From: Apophysomyces variabilis
Taxonomy: Eukaryota > Mucoromycota > Mucoromycetes > Mucorales > Mucoraceae
NCBI GenBank assembly: GCA_002749535.1
Contig: MZZL01000376.1
Coordinates: 496,001 to 560,000 of the forward strand
Direction of reading: 5' to 3'
DNA: 64,000 bases
The translations under genes were made by a program, and so were the position numbers. Positions 1-13,330 of the stretch are shown one piece after another (positions within the stretch are counted from its first letter, which is position 1; each line of letters begins with the position of its first letter). Under the pieces are notes generated by a model. That model saw only the letters and a program-made list of their open reading frames with translations. It did no database searches and had not been told where the DNA came from.

Positions 1-1753
1 CTTCACATCATCCATGATATTACGGTTCATAATGTTCATATCTTTTCGAAGATTCTCGCCAAGATCGCGCGATTGATGAAGCCCAGCGTGCGTGAACTGC
101 ACGATTGCGTTAGTTAAACAAAGAAAAAAACACCTGTAACCCAAACTGATTACCTCGCCTCCCCATTTGACATTAACGTGTAGTTTCTTCAGTTCACCAG
201 TTTCCTTGTCAAACTGTGGTTTCAATTGTACCTTGGTCCCGGGCAGTTCCCATTTCTTAGCCAGCACTTCCTTCAATCCTCGGAGTTTTTCTTCATCTTC
301 TAACTGCTTCTCAAGACATTCATCAACAGCTTTGGCAAAAAGAGCGAGCTGATGCTTTTGCCGGAATACTACTTCTTGCTTGCTGCCGTCTAGCAGATCA
401 ACAAAAGGAGATGCTTTTACCGAAACTTTCAGTTTCTCTTTTGGCGTCCGATCCCCATGACGAAACACCGCTACAAAACCCTTCAAGCGCCACGAATTCT
501 CCGGAGCGATTTCCGGGGGAATCGTGTCAATCATCATTGACGGTCGACGTTGCACCGACCGTAAAAATGCTTCACTTAACAGACGCGCGCATTCGTCATA
601 ATAGTGATCATTGCCTTTCACGAAGCTCCACCCGTTAACGTCAATAACATACGATTTGCCACCTACACGCAGCAAGTCTAGGCCACAAACTGTTTGTCCA
701 AATGCACGGGAAACTTTTCGCGCTATTTCTTCCTCCTCTTGCGTTAATTCCGTACAGTATCTTATTTCCTTTCCATCCGTATTACGTTTGACAAGGCCAT
801 CAACCGTAGGCGATCTAAGATTGGTTATTGATTCGGACTATGTGAGAAATTGACTTACTTTCTGGTTTCCGCATGAACAAATGTTGGACCAACAGTATAT
901 AACTTTATGTCTTCGCAATTTTCTGTGACCATAAGCTCCTCGTAAACCCAAGAGCCTTCTTCTGACGCGAGATCAAGTGTAGGGTCATATTCGCTCGATT
1001 TATTGCCAATCTATTCGCTCCCGGCATCAGTACGTCTCCAGTCTTATATAGACAGATATCTACGAACCTTTCTGAACAAGCGACGTCCACCTCCACCCTG
1101 TTCATCAGAATAGTAAATATTGATGTTATGGTTTTCTCCATCTGTGGGCTTCTCGATGAATGTTTTAGGGAGGAACTTTCCGTCGACTTCAATGCCGTGA
1201 CTTGTGATGCGCACGCAATTAGTGTTAGCAGCACACTTTGCGATGACTCGATCAATATCCATTCCGGTACAATCTTTAAATGCCTTGGCAGCATTAGGAT
1301 CTACACGAGCACCTCCGTCTCTAGAAACCATCAAGCGAGGTGGAGTAGGCACATCAATTGCATCTAAAATGGATAGAACAACTCGTCGATCCCAAAGCAG
1401 ACTCTGCATGCAGACGTTGTTAACCGTAAATGGCTTTCTCAATTTTGTATATTGGATAGCCTTGTGGAGAGGAAATCCTGTGGAAAAAAAGCAGATCAAG
1501 AAGTCGCACCCAGGCCAATTTTCCACATCTAAAACCATATATTAGAGTGGTTCCTTTCCAAGGTGCAAGTTAAGAAAGAACCTTCGTCCAAGATTGTTTT
1601 ATCTCCAAAAATAACTATCTCGAAATCTCCGTGGGCTAACAGCCTGTTAAGAATGTGCCGCATCGGCTTCGATCGTGCCTTCCGATCCATGGCACATACA
1701 CCAACGACATCTAAGAAGCCGATGAGACTCAAGTATCGATTGTGGTATTCAGC
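1..1753 (-). CDS. VIP1: Vip1/Asp1-type diphosphoinositol pentakisphosphate kinase (PPIP5K), 3' part off window
   Basis: Bifunctional inositol pyrophosphate enzyme: an N-terminal ATP-grasp kinase makes 1-PP-InsP species and a C-terminal histidine-phosphatase domain removes them. Reading leftwards, the exons give [60 protein letters not shown], then [14 protein letters not shown] and [13 protein letters not shown] (the RHG phosphatase signature), ending [20 protein letters not shown] at the window edge. Introns supported by frame continuity include 1529-1581 (codons GAC GAA G|AT GTG) and the [13 protein letters not shown] junction near 1060. The kinase part is complete; most of the phosphatase domain lies beyond position 1. 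The first exon I can see starts at an acceptor at about 1753, so the start codon lies upstream in an exon I could not place. The family call is very secure; the 5' end is not. Confidence 0.95.
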
Positions 1754-2927
1754 CTACATTTTCCTCTTCCAGGAGAGGAGGTTTGTGAGGTATCTATATT
1801 GTTCAGAGACGCTGGTGATGACGGAGCAGGCATTTAATGGAGAAAGACGAGAAGCCAACCAGGAAGTATGGAAACCGGACATATCGGGATTTTCGGGTGC
1901 GGAAGTTACATGTTTGCATCCCGCCCCCACAGTTCGACATGACAATTGGACAAAATGATTGGATCTCATACGTTTATCATATGTTTCAACGCCACTCAAT
2001 GATAGGTCACGGGTATGCAACCGTCTCCAACATTTGCAGCTCAATTGCCATATCTAGGAAACTGCCAAAAAACGACATCATTCCTGACAATGGATCCAAT
2101 TATTGAAGAACCCCATTGTGAAAGCTAAAGCATTTGTCCATTATGATGGGACATCTGAAACTCTACTGCATCATGTAAGATTCGGATTTACTATGAATTC
2201 GTCCTTGTTCTTTATACAGTTTCCAAACAAATTCAGGTATATTATGGGATGCAAATAGAAATCGTAAAGGTCAGAGCAAGAAATCAGATTTTCGGGGTTG
2301 TATGGTTCAGGTCATCGATAGATTGCGTATTATGTACGTCAAGCGATCAATTGTTAGCACAATATGGGATGACATAGGTCGATTTGTGTCCGTCCATCTT
2401 TATTATTACATTACTTGACTTTTGTTGCAAATGCAGTTTTTATGTTTGAAGTGGTCAAGTATAGCAATGAGCTCAGTGACGGTTGCTATAGCAGCTAGAA
2501 GGATTATGACATGCTCTCAGTTGTCTCGCAGGCGAGAAACAATAGATTATCCTTGCCAACAAGGTTACCAAAGATATGGAGTCCTCTTAGGTGCTCATAA
2601 GTGTCAGTCCAGTAGGTAATGCAACTTATAGCGGGGGTACTCGCATAGTCCATTAGTCACCAGAGAACGGATCCAGAGACGGACATTGAACTTCATCAGC
2701 GGTACTTGCGACTGAGTTCCGTCTTTTTTCATCTCACAAGTTTGTGACTTTTCCCTCGATCTTTAACTGGTTAACCAGAAGTTTGAGTGTATTTGTGCTT
2801 TCGCTGCTTACCACAAGGCTATGGACATTTAAGATCCTTCATTCATCACTCTCCAAGTAAATCAAAACTACTGATGTTAATGGTGATCTTTGGTTATTCA
2901 TTTTTTTTTGGTGTTATCTCTTAGACC
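1754..2927. other. Divergent intergenic region between VIP1 and the SET gene
   Basis: It should contain the unlocated first exon and promoter of the VIP1 gene (reading left) and the promoter of the PHD/SET gene (reading right). A T-rich tract sits just before the SET start. Short open frames on both strands between 1830 and 2110 show no recognisable domain and I do not call them. Confidence 0.5.
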
Positions 2928-5900
2928 ATGTCGAAACTCGGTTACAGTGTTTCTCAATCGCTTTTGACGTCCGCATCCTATAGCAGTACAGAAGAAGAAG
3001 TAGATATTGACGAAGATCCCGTGGACACCGGAGCGATCCGCTGTGTTTGCAGCTCCTCGGATGATGATGGCTTTACCATTCAATGCGAACGTTGTCTGAT
3101 TTGGCAGCACGCTTTCTGTGTCAAAATTGATCACAGCAACATCCCGGACCACTATCTATGTGACAAATGCGAGAAAAAATATCCCGACCTTAAGCGCTCT
3201 CTCGACCTGCAGAAACATCAAAAATATGCATCTGATGTAAATGATGCGCAACTTATGTTGGATTCGGTCACACAGGAGAAGAAAAGACGGCACTCACTTG
3301 TTGATTCGATAACAGTGCAGAAGCGGAAAGAAGACAGAGCAAAAGGTCGTGCTTTTCAACGAGAAAAGGTTCGAAGCTCCGAGACTCAAGGCCGTGTCCG
3401 CGATGAACAGAGAATTTCACAAATTGCTCGACAAACTTCAAAAAAGCCAAAGCTATCGAAGCGTATATCAATTCCAAAACACAGTCTGCGTGAACTGGAC
3501 TCAGACGACGACTTCCCCCATAAATTTCAAAAAGCCAGATTGTATCAAGGGAGAAAAGAATTTCAAACTACGACTAAAAATGTAATTAAAAGCAAATTTG
3601 TCAAACAGATATTCAAAGAAGCTCGCGATCGGTGGAGCCAACATAGCAAATGGAAAGGGCCTCCATGGCGAGACGATCAACCGATTCGAGGAATGGACGG
3701 AACTCGCCTGAAAGATTCTAGCCCGTTTGTTGTCATGGATAAAACGATGTTAATGCCGTCGATTCCGAAAACCTCGGTACATGCGTTGGCAAAGTCATTG
3801 CATGGACAATCCTCGCTTTCTAAGAAGACTTCTGGTGTCCGGAAGGGAGTGTTTGCTGATATCCATATACCAGCAAATCGATATCTCATGGAAGTGAATG
3901 GGGAAGTAATTCTCAAGTCTGAATATAAGTTTGATCCCAAAAACCAGTACATTATTCTTGGAACGCAACGCTTGCATGTATTATTCTATCCAACCTTGGA
4001 TCTTTGTATCGATGGTCAACGCATCGGAAGCGAAGCAAGATTTATTCGCCGGTCATGTCATCCGAATGCCGAGCTTCGAAGTATAGTCGTACCTCATTCA
4101 AAAGACGATCAGACTATTCATCTAGGAGTATTCACATGTGAAGAAGTCGAAAAGGGGGAGGAGATCACAATCGGTTGGAACTGGCAACGTGGTCATATTG
4201 CGTGGAAAAGAAACTTGGAATGGCATGGTCGTACCCCAGGCGCTAATGATGAACATCAAGTAATAGATGAAGAAGAGGAACGTGAAAAACGTAAGAATGT
4301 ACAAGCTATGCTGGATATGTTCTTTGCCGAGTTCGGAGACTGTGCCTGTGATGACAGGTCAAGATGTTTCATTGAATATCTGAAGAAAGAAGTGAAGGAT
4401 GAAAAACGAGATAGGCCATGGCCTGAAGCAGAACCACCACGCAAGAAAATATCACGCCGTAGTAGCAGCAAACCTACGGTACCGACTACACCCACTGCTC
4501 GAAGCAATGCCGTATCTACCCGTCATTTAGTAGATGAAGACATGGTTGAATCGCAGTCAGTTCAAGCAAGAACATTATATGAGATTTCACATGAACATGT
4601 TGATACAAGTCCTGGCACTGGCGAGCATAAACGGTCAACTATATCTGAAGAACGTCGAAATATACCCAAGTCGGTTTCCTCTAATTCTCGAGAGATCGTT
4701 GTGTCTGGCATAACTACGATAAGTAGCACACATGAAAAAAGGTGTGCAAACTCGCCTACACTTTCAACTGAAGAAAACATTGTGATCGACGTAACTTCAA
4801 CATCACCTCGAGCATGCAGTCCTGCTATGCCTATATCGACTAGCGTCAAAGACCCCGGATCTGAGGAGGAACTGGATATTGACGGTGAAATAGATATTGG
4901 CGAGGAGCTACCGACACCTATCACTCATTTATCGCAAGAAAAAGAAGGAGCTGATGATGAAGATCTCTTGTCTTTATCATCTTTGTCGAGTTTATCTGCA
5001 TTTGAAGAATCGGCAAATGAAACATCTGACAAAGAGGAAAAAGGGGGGAAGTCGACTCGGCAAGCTCGCAAAAGAATGGCAGTTCGACGTGCTGGAGCGA
5101 TGAAATCGAGAAATAAGCATACTGATAGTATGAACAGTGCAAGATCACACATCATTGCGGAAACCATTACTGATGCTGGAAAAGTGCTACCGTCGAAACT
5201 TCCTTGCAAAAAGATATGGATGCGTAATTTTCTTTCCCAAGTTACTGACCCTGTTCTGAAATACCCCAATGGCAGCTCAGGTATATTAAGGACAATCATG
5301 GATTACAAAATTGAAAATAACAAATTTTACAGAGTCATGTACCACGAGTATACCAATACAGACAAATGGAGTCGACGACAAACATAATCACTCTGAACAT
5401 GACAACATACCAATACAAACTACGTCTGAAAAGGAAGAACTACTCAATCAGCCAGTATCCCAACAGTCTAATTTCGCATTGCCAGCTATCGAAAGGATAG
5501 AAGGAAATAACTCACCAACGAAAAGTCTGAACGATGTAGAGACATGTAACGGACAAAAAACCCCGGCTCCCGAGCCGATACAGCAAGTAACACTCTCTGA
5601 CGGCCTTGATGTAGACGATGGCGAATTAAGTGATGCCAGCTCTGCGTCTACAATTCCTTTGGAGAATGATGATCGATCAGAATCACTTAAGATATCGGCA
5701 GTATCATTCGGAAGCTATGAAACACTTGTTTCTCCTGACGATCCACTGCGAAAATTCAGCTCAACAGAAGGCGAGCTTGTAAAACCGTTAGATTCTGGGC
5801 AGCCGATCACCAATAACTGTACTTTGGAAGAACGAGATGTGGCGATTGAATATAGGCATGATGGTCATGTAGGGTCTGCTACAACAGAAGGAAAAGGGTC

Positions 5901-6363
5901 CGCAAAAGCAAGGGCTGATATTTCACTATGCGAAGTTAAAGCCGAAATGGAAAATGACTCGAAAATTCAGGATGATGAACGGCCAGTTATGAATGTCGAA
6001 GATTTCCAAGTGCGTAGCAAAGACCCGGATATGGAGATTACAAGTCGTGAAAGTCAAGAGAAATCATTGGAACAGGAATCAGTACAAACCGAGGAAGGAA
6101 ACAAAAACGGAAAGGCCGAATATAACACACCTATACGGTTTGATCATGCAGCATCTGCTCATGATGCAATCGAGGAAACCAAACCGACGAAAATCAAGCT
6201 ATCGATTCAAGAATATCTGATGCGACGTTCTGTTACCCAAGAAGCCAACCCTGTAAGCAAGCTACAACCATCAACCACGAATAGTGATGATGTTTCCGAA
6301 GAAAAATCCCCGTCAATTACTTCAATCAACGCTATATCAAGTACTCTCGAGAACAAAAGCTGA
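2928..6363 (+). CDS. PHD finger + SET domain protein, Set3/MLL5-like (Set3C subunit)
   Basis: Chromatin factor of the Set3/Set4/UpSET/MLL5 class, which in fungi scaffolds a histone deacetylase complex rather than acting as a strong methyltransferase. A PHD finger spans about residues 39-82 (CVC, CERC, WQHAFC, CDKC ligands). A SET domain spans roughly 300-430, with RKGVFADI, IRRSCHPNAELRSI and EITIGWNW motifs. The rest is long, charged and probably disordered. Two overlapping frames at 5311-5387 are explained by a 52-bp intron at 5281-5332 (donor GTATAT, acceptor TTTACAG). Splicing joins S-S-E-S-C-T-T in frame and gives 1127 residues ending at 6363. The start at 2928 is the first ATG before the PHD finger. 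The Asn of the methyltransferase NHS motif is replaced (RRSCHPN), as is common in this subgroup, so catalytic activity is doubtful. A candidate polyadenylation signal AATAAA lies at 6613-6618. Confidence 0.93.
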
Positions 6364-9300
6364 ACATACTATTGATCATGAGTCGATCGTGACGGCACGC
6401 TTAAATTTCTTTCAGTCCAAACTATTACCTTTGCAATTTCCGAAACGGAAGATACATACATCACACTCTTCCTTTATCTTCCTCTTTTTATTCTAGGTCT
6501 CCCATTATTCACCAACCCTTTGTATAGTATTTGTTGTCTTTACCCTTCTCCGCATGTTTCATTCGCTCGTACATATAAGTTTGCACATTAATTCGCACAC
6601 GAATTCTGCGCTAATAAATAGCCCAAATTTACGTTGGCCGAATGTGAATTTACATCATTTGAAAGATGAAGTATGCGCTAGCTTATATTTCGTTCTGGCG
6701 AAAGGGAAAAAAAAATAACGGAAGCACATTTCTACTTGAATGAACGCCAAACACTGCTTTTTCATACGACTAATCTCGAGTCAATCCTAACAGTCTTTCA
6801 TTACAAATTACTATGGCCTAAACACAAAAGAAAACACCTTCTATGTATGACAACGCGATACCACAGCGTTCCTTCTTAATGATGGAAGCTGTGCAAACCG
6901 AGATCTCTCGTTGACCTTTGCACATGTCAGTTTTACCTCATCCCCCTTTAAAAGTCTCCATGCCTTTGCAAAGTCAAGTAAACCGCCGCCTCTGTAACCA
7001 TTACATGTGTCTTCAACCTATCCTTCTGTCCCAGCAAGAGTTTACTGCACGTCAAACCGCTTTTGAATTGCTTTGACCCCCCTGCGGTGACTAACCCTTT
7101 CAAAACGGACCATTTTCAGATATTCGCCCCGTTCTTTCGCCGTTTTCTCACCACTATTGGCGTGGTACTAGTACTCCTCGTGCGATGGCATCCTTTTGCT
7201 GAAGTACAAAAGAAATGTCAAAATCTAATCGAACCAGACGGTCACAAGCAAATGCCCTATATTACGAACAAAGACTTGCTATCATATGGCAGCCTAAATC
7301 TCTCCCAAGTAAAGCACGACTACATAACTCTTAGTTAAATGTTCACGGGCAATGTACAAGCTGATATAGGTCGTTTTATTTTCTGAGTGGTTAATCAAGC
7401 CCATATTCCGCACCTCAATCATTACAGTATTAAATATCCTAGTCTTGTAGTATGCGATAGTTTTGTCTTATCACTAATAGCACATATATATATCTATGCA
7501 CGAAACTAAGACGACGCGCCTCGAGTTTCTATTCATCAATAAGCACTTTTTCTGGGAATTTGGGCGCCAGCTCCCTATAAGTATTTATGGAAATGGGGCT
7601 AAACAATGGTTTTTTTGTTATGGTTGACTAACAGCTGACACTAAGCCCCACTTCTTTAATTCTTCCCGCTGAAAATGAACGTTAGTTTACAATAAGTGCA
7701 TGATTTTCCGCCCATAATGCAAATACGCCATGACATATGATCTCTGAAAAACTTTATTTGCTATAATCATAGTAGGGAATCCGACACTTACCCTATTTTG
7801 GTACATACGTCGGATTCTACAATTACGATACCAGTAACCATATCTACTGCTGAAAAGTGTAAAGTACCTAAGTATAACATGATACGATGACCGTAACCTG
7901 GTGGACTGATTGCCTAATGGTCCGAATTTGCTAATTTCTGAGCCAAAAAAAAACATTTTTATTGTTTGTGTTTACTCACAGAACCACTCATGCTGTATTT
8001 AATGAAGGATTGACGATGTAAACGATCCACATCTGCATAACCTTTTTAGACATCGCTAGCTGGAAGAAAGAGAAGGGACACTTCCGTTGGTCAACTGTTT
8101 GCTCGTTAGGTGTTTCAATATTGCGAGTACATCATCTTTAGCTAATATCGGTTATACTAATGCTTTTTGAGCAAAGCTCTTCTTCGTTAATTAATTTATG
8201 TGTAAAGCAACGTTCCTTTCTATAGTTGAAAGCCCGCACGGGTAGATGCAGTTTCTGTAGGAGACACTAGGAATTCTTTTAAGGAACTTTTCTTCTCATT
8301 CTCATATTCTAGGTCTGAGAGTAAAGGAAGGGACTAAGCTGCATTGACAGAAATACAGACATTTTATATCGATCGATTTATTAAAAGGGCGAATGACTGA
8401 ACAGATCCTTTCAAAATGTCTACATATCTCTTTGGCTGACAGGATAAGATACAAATATCACTAACGGCGCAGGTTACGCAGGCACGCCAAGTATAGCCTC
8501 ATCTACTACGTTTCAGCTTTCAACTGAATTGGTTAATAATGCTGCTATCGGAAATAACGGGAAGCAAACGTTATAGGACGGAACATCAAGACCTCAACTA
8601 TCTTCAAGTAGTTTGGCCAAACCTCTTTAGGAGCCTAGTCGGCATCAGATAATGTTTTCAATTAACCAAGTGCATCATTTGCCAATCCCTGTTACTATCG
8701 CTTTGCAAAATATAACAGGAACGATGGTGATATCGCATTAAATGACTATAGAATCTATGATCTCTCGATCTCATTCATGGAACAGAGGTGTGCTTCAAGG
8801 AGAATAGTGTTCTTTACAACTTTCTTGAGCAAATTGTCTTCACTCTTTAGTTACTGGGTTATATTCGAATGGGGATCCTAATGACTAGATATGATCTAGA
8901 TAGCTACCTTGTTATGGCGTTGGAAACGTAAAATTTCCGGAGCTCGATTTTCCCACCGATGAAGGGAGCACACATGTTTTGCATGCACGACAAAAATGGA
9001 AATGCTGTTCGCCAACAAATGCGTTACATGCTCCGGCTACAATAAAAGTTGGGGAAATATAGTGGTTGATAGATATAATAAGGACAGCTTACATTTCCAC
9101 TGTTAACAAACTGATACGCGAATCTGCGTCCTGACAGCCATATCTGTAAGTTAGGCTATCGAATCAGACTGTTATTGTGGAAGGATGCAATGAAGAACCC
9201 GTGCCGAGTCCTCTGTCATGTGGATCGCACATTTATTGATCGTGCCGGAGAATCAAATGTCATTGCAGGAAAGCATACCATGCTGATATTGGTATTCTGC

Positions 9301-10568
9301 TACATCATGGAAATGCGGAGAAGAAAATACAACTTTTTCTTGAAGAAGCTTCATGCATAACACATAATACAAGGCTGTCAATGAAAAGAAATACTGTGCA
9401 TAAAACTTGGTTCAAACATCAAGCATGGAAGATAAAGTTTCGTGTGCTGGAACCATGAAGGATCGGTAGAGATCAAAGCGAAGTGATTGGTTGAATTATA
9501 AGTCCCAGAATGTTAAACACGCATTAGTTTGCAGCATTCCGCTTGGCTGGCGTTAATCCTTTTTTTTTCTTTGGTTAGCTATTTGTGCGAGTCAAACTGG
9601 AAACCTTAAAGATTGTAACCCACCGGTCTTTTTCCTTATTGGGACAGCGATCTAAATCAAACAAGAATCCTGTTCCATGTTCAGATCCCTTCCAGATAAG
9701 TTTGCAGTTGAAGCTAAACAATATGCTAATAGCAAATTAGTTTAAACATGGTAATGCGTTCTTCTTTATGGAACATATCATAGTATTTGTTGACATGGTG
9801 AAAATCAAAATCACTTGTAATTACAAATGTTTGATATCACGGGTGCTTGCTTCTGTCAGTGTAGGCTGGATTGACATGCATTATTTCAGAACCTTGTCCA
9901 AGTACTGTAATGTAGTTTTACTATTACAGAAGGCAGTTGTTAACTTTGCATATCAACTTAGAAAGGGCTGTAAAGAGATTGCGACTAGAATCTTCCTTGT
10001 AACTATTGTCTATTACATGTATTAACTTATCATGCCTTGTATGAATGGATATGGTGGATAAACTTGAACGTCCAGCTTTTTCCAACTCAGTATTTGAGTG
10101 CCTCTCTCATAGACAAGATCTCTGGTTATAATTAGTAGGGTTAGCAAAGCAAAACAGTGTTCTTTTTTTTTCAATTTGGCCACGGGAACAGTAAGGAGAT
10201 TAGGGGAGGAGGATTCTCGACTCTTTCATGACTGTTGTTTATGCGATAACATGATCGAGAACCCTAAACAAGCTTAGGGTCCCGGAACGACGGAATACGC
10301 TTGGGATAAAGGTTTATATAAACTTCCCTTTAGCGTAATATCCTTTTCTTTCTTTTGTTTAGCATTCGTTCACTCATGTGGTTGTGAACCCTTCGCTATC
10401 GCTTTTTCCTTCTCCTGTTTCCTATCATCCTGTAAAAAAAAATAATTAACGAAAAAACGACATTCTCATACATTCAGCATATACTGTACACATTCACATC
10501 GCACAAAAATTTAACAAAAGAAGAACAAAGAAATCCAAGACCCAAAAAGCAAGGTTTACTGTTCGGTA
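6364..10568. other. 4.2-kb gene-poor stretch
   Basis: The first 250 bp are the 3' UTR of the SET gene (AATAAA at 6613-6618). From there to about 10300 I find only short open frames without domain signatures or consistent splice sites. The last 250 bp are pyrimidine-rich and then A-rich, as expected for the promoter and 5' UTR of the ankyrin gene. Eroded transposon sequence is possible but I could not recognise any. Confidence 0.5.
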
Positions 10569-12125
10569 ATGGCAACAGCGATATCTCCGAACAGTCACCA
10601 GCATACGAAAGGGTGTACCTCTGCCACCTGCTGCTCACCTTCTCGATTATGGAAAACGATTCAAACTCTGATCAGCTCTGACAACAAAGAAGAATTCAGA
10701 AAACTATGTCAAGACTCCGACCGTGGCCCTCACGTTCTGAATGTGTTATTAACCTGCCGTAACGCAAATGATGCCTCTCTGTATCCAGCTTCACATAAAC
10801 ACCGTGTGATCCAGCATGATCCCTCCATAAGACGGCAAGCCTTATTGCATTTTGGGAAATCGGTGGGTGATCTCAATGCACTTCAACTTGCGTTATTTCA
10901 CAGAAAAGAAGCCTTGGCTATTCAGCTGCTCCTCTATTTACGAAGTCATGCGCAGCCGTCCAAGCTCACCTTGTTTGTGAACCACGTGTGGGGAGACAAA
11001 AACACTTCATTACATTTAGCCTGCTTCCTAGGCATGCCGCGTCTTGTCCGACTATTACTGGAACTTGGTGCCGATCCTAATGCTAAGAATGCCCGCCAGG
11101 TTACACCTGCGGATTGCTCCAACAAAGAATGTCTCACGATTCTCCAGAAATATTCTCCTGAGGATCAAACTCTGCCGGCTGGTTCCACAGTGCAAAAGAA
11201 AACACCAGTGCAAACAACAACAAAAACAACAACAGCAAAAAGAAGATTATCCGTACCTCCCACGCCCATGGAAACCGAGCCAGATTTTCACCGACCTTCC
11301 ATGCTACTTCAGAAAGCAAATGAAATCAATGACCCCATGGCAACGTTACCGTTTCCCATCATGACCATGCCAACACCTTCTGCATTGACAGGCGATTACT
11401 TCGCTATGCCCGATGCAAAGAAAAAGATGCACTTCAGCCTTCCTGCGGCATTGTCACCTGTTGAAGAAGAGGAAGATGACGAAGATGACTCTGAGGATGA
11501 CAACTATGCTAACAGGCTGCTCTCCTCCTCACTTCACGAGGACGAGGAGATCGAGAAACCTTCCACGCCAGATCTGGTCTGGTCTCCGCCTCCATCGCCA
11601 ACTTTACGGTTATCGTGCTACCATGCGTCTCCAGCTCAGCCACGTTCTATCTTAGTCGACAGATCAAAATTAACCACAGCCAACATTCGTCCTCAACGTC
11701 AAGTTCATTTTGAGCCCGAAGTCGCCCTGACCGATGCTTGCCATCGTGGTGATTTGGAAGAAATCGCACAATTGACTCGGCAAAAGAAGCCGCCGGACCT
11801 TCAGTGTGTTGGCACACAAAAACGATCTGCACTTCATTTAGCATTAATGCGTGGTCATGATAAGGTGGTGAAGTATCTTGTGGATATCGGTGTGGACACC
11901 GATCAAAAAGATGCCGATGGTTGGACTCCTCTTCATTATGCGGCTGTACTCGGACGTTGGTGGGCGTTCGAGTACTTGTTGAGTCACAACGCTAAACTCT
12001 CTCTTCTTACAAATGACGGATACAAAGTCCAAGATTGTCCGGAAACCGAAGCAGACCGCAGACGATGTCGATGTAAGTTGACAACAAGGAAGAAAATTAG
12101 AGCGCAATCTAACTTGGATATGTAG
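10569..12125 (+). CDS. Ankyrin-repeat protein with RVxF motif, MYPT/PPP1R27-like PP1 regulator
   Basis: Single-exon ORF of 518 residues. An N-terminal ankyrin block (about 95-195) contains NALQLALFHRKEALAIQLLL, TSLHLACFLGMPRLVRLLLE and DPNAKNARQVTPADC. A disordered middle contains an acidic run. A C-terminal ankyrin block (about 385-490) contains SALHLALMRGHDKVVKYLV and WTPLHYAAVLGR. Directly before the second block is RQVHF (residues 377-381), which fits the PP1-docking pattern [RK]x(0-1)[VI]x[FW], followed at once by EPEVALTDACHRGDLEEI. That order, RVxF then a helix then ankyrins, is the layout of MYPT1/PPP1R12, PPP1R16 and PPP1R27, which position PP1 phosphatase. The regulatory role is inferred from motif position. 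A polyadenylation signal AATAAA follows at 12517-12522. The tail is basic. Confidence 0.85.
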   Translation: MATAISPNSHQHTKGCTSATCCSPSRLWKTIQTLISSDNKEEFRKLCQDSDRGPHVLNVLLTCRNANDASLYPASHKHRVIQHDPSIRRQALLHFGKSVGDLNALQLALFHRKEALAIQLLLYLRSHAQPSKLTLFVNHVWGDKNTSLHLACFLGMPRLVRLLLELGADPNAKNARQVTPADCSNKECLTILQKYSPEDQTLPAGSTVQKKTPVQTTTKTTTAKRRLSVPPTPMETEPDFHRPSMLLQKANEINDPMATLPFPIMTMPTPSALTGDYFAMPDAKKKMHFSLPAALSPVEEEEDDEDDSEDDNYANRLLSSSLHEDEEIEKPSTPDLVWSPPPSPTLRLSCYHASPAQPRSILVDRSKLTTANIRPQRQVHFEPEVALTDACHRGDLEEIAQLTRQKKPPDLQCVGTQKRSALHLALMRGHDKVVKYLVDIGVDTDQKDADGWTPLHYAAVLGRWWAFEYLLSHNAKLSLLTNDGYKVQDCPETEADRRRCRCKLTTRKKIRAQSNLDM

Positions 12126-12945
12126 TGATCATTGATCGCGTATTGCATCGACGAAACTAGCATTTTTTCCTTTTGTTTTTTTTTGTCCCTCTTTCTGTCT
12201 CTGCCTTCCCGTTCTTTTTTTTCCGTTTACTTTCTTCTGACTTTGTGCAATTACCATTCCTTGTTTGACGCTTTCTATCTATTGTTACTTCTCTCGTTTT
12301 ATTATTTCCTGGTTTATTTACACGCCATCACTCTGAAAACCACTGTTTATATTTTGACATCTTTATTCCCTTCTTTTGTGTGTGATTATATTTCTATGCT
12401 ATATAACTCCGCTATGACAATAATGTCCCCACCCTCGCTTTATGCATCTCCCCCCCCCTCTCTAAAATACTGAACTGTATATAATGGCTTCGATTATACA
12501 TACTTTCTTTTAGTCCAATAAAAAAGCACATGAAATTTTTTACGACACTTTAGTCTTCACAACCAAAACAATCTGGAACAGACTAAGCTTGTTGTAGTTA
12601 GCCGAATGATGCTGCATTGCCTACGACAATTATAAACAGTTCATTTGTGAAACCTACTAAAACAAAATTACAGACATGGAAAAGAAAACAATCGATTTTT
12701 GCTTGCTGTAGCAAGTGTGATACATACTACTTCGTGTATTGCATGCAACAGCAAACTCATCAACTTTACACCATTACAAACACTATCTGCAGTTCATTCT
12801 TCCTAGGAATGTAACTGTAATATAAGGTAATTAATTAAAACCGCATTACACTTGCAGTGACCAGAAGAGGGAGACAAGTTTATTCCTAAGTTACTCCTTG
12901 AGTTATTGCAGAAATTGATTGATGAGCGCGCTTTTCGTTTTCATT
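12126..12945. other. 3' UTR and intergenic DNA after the ankyrin gene
   Basis: A strongly T/C-rich transcribed-strand stretch (12130-12470), then AATAAA at 12517-12522, which probably ends the ankyrin transcript. Nothing else supportable. Confidence 0.5.
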
Positions 12946-13330
12946 TCAAGGCGCTTCGACCATCTGGGAAACAACGGATAGTTCTTTGCATTGAGTGACC
13001 ATGTCAGTTGCTTTCATATTTGCTAACTTTAATTTCTTTAGCTGTTCTTTTACCTCCTTATGACAAAATTCCAGTAAAGCGAATGCATATACCTGAGATA
13101 ACATATTAGGTTCGGATACTGTCCGCTGGGAAGGAAACACAGACAGTAATGGCAACGGATGTAGTTCAAAAACAAAAGGACATTTGTATGCCCATCTTAG
13201 TTTCTTCTTGCTATTTACCACTTCTAGGTAGAAGAAAGCCGAAGCTTATCAGCTGTTTCCAGCTTGAATTGATGTTCCAAGATGTAGGAGAACGACTGTA
13301 CCTTACTTAGGTATACTTTCTCTTTGAAGA
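12946..13330 (-). CDS. Possible exons of an unrecognised gene fragment
   Basis: Minus-strand reading gives KKLRWAYKCPFVFELHPL, then LSQVYAFALLEFCHKEVKEQ and a stop at 12946. An upstream stretch read as SFSYILEHQFKLETADKL could join through an acceptor at about 13230. Amino-acid composition looks protein-like, but no family is recognised, there is no start codon context, and the neighbourhood is gene-poor. It may be a relic of a gene or transposon. Confidence 0.25.

Noticed and set aside
1837..2106. Plus-strand open frame near the VIP1 5' end as a gene
   Set aside because: No recognisable domain, and it overlaps the expected VIP1 upstream exons on the other strand.
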